From positions 1 through 13,786 of the forward strand of contig JAICIG010000200.1 of the NCBI GenBank assembly GCA_025924495.1: a stretch of DNA of 13,786 bases. The letters run 5' to 3'. Under the pieces are notes generated by a model that saw only the letters and a program-made list of their open reading frames with translations, made no database searches and was not told the origin of the DNA. Positions within the stretch are counted from its first letter, which is position 1. Every line of letters starts with the position of its first letter. This DNA comes from Pirellulales bacterium. GTDB taxonomy: Bacteria; Planctomycetota; Planctomycetia; Pirellulales; JAICIG01. The translations under genes were made by a program, and so were the position numbers. This document shows, piece by piece, positions 10,894-13,786 of the stretch.

Positions 10894-11709
10894 ATGTTTT
10901 TTGGAGCGGTCGGCTTCAACTCGGCATTTAAAATTCCGGCTGTCGATAGCCGGACCTTAAATCGTTTGGTGGGATTCGTCGAATATGGCCAGGCGCTGGC
11001 CAATCTGGAACGATTTATTGCGAGCGCCACGCCCGAAGAACTCGAACTGGCGGAGCAAATCGTCGGCGAGCGCGACGATCTGGCCATCTTTACAAACGTT
11101 TCGAGACGTGTGGAGAAAGAACCGAGCGCACTGAGCGAACGGGCGGAAGGTCCGGCCGATACCTTCCAGCGGCGCGGGCTGGGCTGGCTGATGGCCCTGG
11201 CGCGCGTCGAATTGGGGACGCTGATTGCGGGATTCGATGATCATGAAACGCCCATGACTGCCAGCCGACCTACGGAATTCGAGCTCGACGAGTACCGCGA
11301 GATGATTGAGGATTCGTTGCGTACGCACTATTGGGCGCTGCGGGCCGATCCCATTGTCAAGGTCATTCAACAGCGGCGACGGCCGACGCAACGCCTCCCG
11401 CTCGATGAGACGGTGCTGATCGCCTATTATCGGCGCGTCTGGGTCGCCTTGCAGTTGGCTCGCACTGCGAGCCTGCTCGATGCTTCCGGCGCCGGTTCGC
11501 CTCGGCAATCGCTGTTACAGCAGTGGCAACAGCAACTAGACGGTTTGGAGAAGGTCGTTCTGCGGGACCTGGTGCTGAACAACAACGCCTTAAGGCTGGC
11601 GGAGTCGTATATGCCGCGCTGCGCGCAACGGTTACTGGAGCGAGACCTTCGTATGCAGCTCGACCGCATGGGCGCCGTCGACGGACCGCCTCCCTTTCCG
11701 ACGAATTAA
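10894..11709 (+). CDS. Unknown protein, C-terminal part of the same probable split gene
   Basis: A 271-residue, mostly helical product in exactly the same frame as the preceding ORF, starting 6 bases after its TGA. It has no signal peptide and no convincing ribosome binding site before ATG 10894, which is unexpected for a separate partner of a secreted protein. Visible segments include RLVGFVEYGQALANLERFIASATPEELELAEQIV (about 25-58), a Trp-rich RGLGWLMALARVELGTLIAGF stretch, a THYWALRADP segment and LIAYYRRVWVALQLARTASLL. I cannot assign a family function. It may be made by reinitiation, by stop-codon readthrough, or not at all if the upstream TGA is a disabling mutation. Its TAA (11707-11709) overlaps the stop codon of the convergent zinc-ribbon gene. 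Confidence 0.6.
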   Translation: MFFGAVGFNSAFKIPAVDSRTLNRLVGFVEYGQALANLERFIASATPEELELAEQIVGERDDLAIFTNVSRRVEKEPSALSERAEGPADTFQRRGLGWLMALARVELGTLIAGFDDHETPMTASRPTEFELDEYREMIEDSLRTHYWALRADPIVKVIQQRRRPTQRLPLDETVLIAYYRRVWVALQLARTASLLDASGAGSPRQSLLQQWQQQLDGLEKVVLRDLVLNNNALRLAESYMPRCAQRLLERDLRMQLDRMGAVDGPPPFPTN

Positions 11710-12416
11710 GGCGTTTGGGCTCGATTTCGCAATTCGTCGCGCAATTCGCGCAGCGTTTTGGCGATATTGAACAGAGCGCTGACCGTTTCCAAGGCAATGC
11801 GAAGCATTGCCAGGCCGGCGACAATAAGGAATAGCTGCGTGCAGGCCATCCATTCGGCCGTGCGGCGAAATTCACCGGGAAGCTGGGCCGCATCAAACAG
11901 CGCTCGTACCGCCGTATAGCCAAGATAAAGCGCCGTGCAGATCGACAGTATCCAGAGGCCGCGGCCCAAGGCCCCGCTAAAATAGCTGCGAAAACGGAAA
12001 TCGAAATCACTTGTGCCTAGCGCTTTCAAACGGCTCTTGAGATTGCCGGCGTTGACGGACCTTGATCGTGGAGCGGCCATGGCTTTGGGCTCGCTCGCTG
12101 GTTCGGCGACCGGCACGCTCGCCACAAGATTCATGTCGCTTGGTGATGGCGGAAGCGGCGGGGGCGCCACGACTGCTGGAGCGGCCGCGGAAACCGCTAC
12201 GGCCGCGGGCGAGGAGGCGGGCGCATAATCGAACGACAACTCGGCCTCGCCGGCCGCTTCGGCGGCCGTGGCCGCGCGCACCGGAGCGGGTTTCTGGCGT
12301 ACGATCGGCACGTGAATCGGCGCTTTGCATTTGACGCATCGCACCGAGCCGCCGGCGAGTTTATCGGTGACGCTGTAAGTCGAGCCGCACGAATTGCATT
12401 TGACGTCGATGCTCAT
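11706..12416 (-). CDS. Zinc-ribbon membrane protein with two C-terminal helices
   Basis: A 236-residue protein. The N-terminus is a compact zinc ribbon with C7-x2-C10 and C27-x2-C30, of the MJ0042/FdhE-like short-finger style seen at the start of many planctomycete and deltaproteobacterial proteins. A low-complexity Ala/Pro linker (about 45-110) follows, then a short charged region and two hydrophobic segments at about 153-174 and 190-217, ending in a charged amphipathic tail with an N-terminal NIAKTLRELRDEL. The likely topology keeps the zinc ribbon in the cytoplasm and anchors the protein by a hairpin; the function is unknown. I chose ATG 12416 over the GTG at 12455, because the zinc-ribbon family typically begins a few residues before the first Cys and the extra 13 residues look non-coding. 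It lies 144 bases downstream of the ThuA-like gene on the same strand and meets the plus-strand split gene with overlapping stops. Confidence 0.8.
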   Translation of the reverse strand: MSIDVKCNSCGSTYSVTDKLAGGSVRCVKCKAPIHVPIVRQKPAPVRAATAAEAAGEAELSFDYAPASSPAAVAVSAAAPAVVAPPPLPPSPSDMNLVASVPVAEPASEPKAMAAPRSRSVNAGNLKSRLKALGTSDFDFRFRSYFSGALGRGLWILSICTALYLGYTAVRALFDAAQLPGEFRRTAEWMACTQLFLIVAGLAMLRIALETVSALFNIAKTLRELRDELRNRAQTP

Positions 12417-12560
12417 GGTCGGAGGGTTCCAAGTTCCAGTTTTCCACGCCTGCACCAGATGCCGTGTTGTCGGGCAAATGGCGGACGAACTCGAAAACTC
12501 AAGTTCAGACGACGCTCGCCTTGGCGCCGCGCTTCGGGCCTCCTCACTGACTCCGACTGA

Positions 12561-13586
12561 CTATTTCTTCGTATCACTCCCGGCGGGCAGAACCTTGCCC
12601 AAGGCGTGATCCGACGGTTTGAGTCCGCGGCGATATCCCTTGAAGCCGTACATCGTCGGTTCATAGTCATCGACGAACGCCACGTCCGCCTTGGCCGGCA
12701 CGTCAAGGCCTAAGCCCCAATAGACGGCGTTGATAACCAGCCGCCGGAGGCCTTCGTTCTTGAGATCCGTGGCGGCGCCCATCGTCGTGCAAAAGATCTT
12801 GTTCTCTTTGCCTGAAGCGGCTTTGTTGATCCGCGTCCAGGCGACAGGCATCATTGGATCGTTGACCCCCTGCTCTTTCCCTTGGGCGGTGCGCTTTTTG
12901 TAGTCGGCCGGCGGGTCGTCAGGATTCATGCCTTTGAGTACCTGCCCGCGAACGAGAATCTTCGCATCGGCGGGCGGATGGGCTTCATAGACGTCCGTAT
13001 CGCCGAAGATGTCGGAAACGCCTCGCAGAATTGGATCGTCTTTGGCCGAGGGTTCGATGATGCCGCGAGTCGCCTCCTGCTTGTGGCTGCCCCAGTGGCT
13101 GACCCACTGTTCGCCAAGCGTCTGTTTGCCGAAGGCGGTGAAATCCTTGTACTTGCTCTCGCCAGGCATATTGAAGGCATGCGTGCTCGTGCGCAGGGCG
13201 ATGATTGGCACGCCGCGCTCGACTGCCTCGGAGAAACGCTTCATCACCTCGTCGGGCCAATGGCGGAATCGCAGCAGCATCACGATTGCGTCGGCCGAAT
13301 CCAAGGCCTCGGCGCCGGCCAGGCTGGCGCCATTGTCGGGATTGATCGTACCGTCGTCGTCGACGGAAAACAGCACCGTGCAGTCGAAGCCATGGCGTTG
13401 GCTGAGGATTTTGGCCAGCATCGGCAGGCCTTCTTCGGAGCGATATTCTTCGTCGCCCGAAATGAACACGAGGCGTTTGCCCTTGCCCGGCCCTGCTTTG
13501 CCTTCATAGGTAATCCAGTTCTCGCCGCGGGCGACGGTCGAAAGCAGGCAACAGAAGATTGAGAACAGCGTAACAGCCAACTTCAT
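12561..13586 (-). CDS. Secreted ThuA-like domain protein
   Basis: A 341-residue protein with a Sec signal peptide (about 1-21, cleavage near V-A-R-G) followed by a ThuA-like domain (about 36-295). ThuA-like proteins adopt a class I glutamine amidotransferase-like fold. The founding member is linked to trehalose use in rhizobia, but the planctomycete secreted versions have no established reaction. Landmarks include RLVFISGDEEYRSEE (38-52), VMLLRFRHW (102-110), GVPIIALRTSTHAFN (125-139), SHWGSHKQ (163-170), DVYEAHP (198-204) and NAVYWGLGLDVP (286-297). The catalytic Cys of true amidotransferases is not evident at the nucleophile position, as usual for this family. ATG 13586 has AAGGA (13597-13593) 6 bases upstream, a good start. 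It may be cotranscribed with the zinc-ribbon gene downstream, although the 144-base gap leaves room for a separate promoter. Confidence 0.92.
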   Translation of the reverse strand: MKLAVTLFSIFCCLLSTVARGENWITYEGKAGPGKGKRLVFISGDEEYRSEEGLPMLAKILSQRHGFDCTVLFSVDDDGTINPDNGASLAGAEALDSADAIVMLLRFRHWPDEVMKRFSEAVERGVPIIALRTSTHAFNMPGESKYKDFTAFGKQTLGEQWVSHWGSHKQEATRGIIEPSAKDDPILRGVSDIFGDTDVYEAHPPADAKILVRGQVLKGMNPDDPPADYKKRTAQGKEQGVNDPMMPVAWTRINKAASGKENKIFCTTMGAATDLKNEGLRRLVINAVYWGLGLDVPAKADVAFVDDYEPTMYGFKGYRRGLKPSDHALGKVLPAGSDTKK

Positions 13587-13717
13587 GATGCGTCCTTGAT
13601 GTCAGTCTTCGGAGATACGGCAAGTCAGGCCCCCGGAGTCTCGAGAGCGCCAAAACAATATGGTGTGCCACGGGCCATGGCGACGCAAGCGGTTAACCCG
13701 ATTATTCATCGGCCCAT

Positions 13718-13786
13718 ACTAACCCGAAGCGCAAGCGAGGGCGAACGGCCTCGAAGGGCCGCCTACCGGCGACCGCCATCCCTCGC
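13718..13786. repeat. REP-like palindrome, left arm plus start of right arm
   Basis: The left arm at 13718-13741 reads ACTAACCCGAAGCGC and continues to the end AAGCGAGGG. The last 7 bases of the window, CCCTCGC (13780-13786), are the exact reverse complement of the inner end of that arm (13735-13741), so an inverted repeat runs off the window edge. The 38-base spacer holds its own small inverted repeat (CGGCC 13746-13750 and GGCCG 13757-13761). From memory, arms of this composition occur repeatedly between genes in planctomycete genomes. It lies upstream of the ThuA-like gene; no transposase is visible. Confidence 0.6.

Noticed and set aside
10885..10920. UGA at 10885-10887 as a selenocysteine codon, with GAAGC (10889-10893) pairing with GCTTC (10913-10917)
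   Set aside because: The stem is only 5 bp with a 19-base loop rather than a longer stem with a small GG/U loop, and the protein shows no resemblance to a known selenoprotein or redox motif around the stop. A nonsense change or readthrough is simpler.
12417..12455. GTG-started 13-residue N-terminal extension of the zinc-ribbon protein
   Set aside because: The extension has no conserved features, and the ATG at 12416 places the first Cys pair at residues 7 and 10 as usual for such fingers.

Overview
The window looks like chromosomal DNA of a GC-rich planctomycete, probably from the Pirellulales. The evidence is a DUF1501 protein with a twin-arginine signal next to a PSCyt1/DUF1549/DUF1553 cytochrome-like protein, a secreted HEAT plus PQQ-type beta-propeller protein, a secreted ThuA-like protein, a fragment carrying the prepilin-associated H-X9-DG motif of DUF1559 proteins, and an intergenic inverted repeat of a type I remember from planctomycete genomes. 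Assignment is by protein-family recognition only; no rRNA, tRNA or other taxonomic marker is present.

Layout from left to right. Positions 1-200 probably hold the start of a membrane protein gene that leaves the window on the minus strand. Positions 201-682 hold no gene I can defend. A GNAT acetyltransferase with a TTG start (683-1219, plus) faces a minus-strand block. Read in its own direction, that block is serpin (9047-7773), HEAT/beta-propeller protein (7539-5242), then a tight two-gene operon of PSCyt1/DUF1549/DUF1553 protein (5068-2798) and DUF1501 protein (2791-1343). The operon has its own good sigma70-like promoter at 5150-5177. Between the serpin and the next plus-strand gene lies a 620-base region with a decayed C-terminal piece of a DUF1559 prepilin-like gene. 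Then come two same-frame plus-strand ORFs (9673-10887 and 10894-11709) separated by one TGA and two sense codons, most simply one planctomycete-type secreted protein gene broken by an in-frame stop. They overlap tail to tail with a minus-strand zinc-ribbon, two-helix membrane protein (12416-11706). A secreted ThuA-like protein (13586-12561) follows, and half of a REP-like palindrome lies at the right edge.

Most products carry export signals (Sec-type for the serpin, propeller, cytochrome-like, ThuA and split-gene products; Tat-type for DUF1501), so the region encodes mostly cell-envelope or extracytoplasmic functions. The DUF1549/DUF1553-DUF1501 pair is a standard planctomycete module of unknown biochemical role. 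The propeller and ThuA-like proteins are frequent companions in these genomes. I see no phage, transposon, CRISPR or toxin-antitoxin module. The features most worth following are the TGA-split gene, the inhibitory-type serpin with its leader hairpin, and the DUF1559 remnant.
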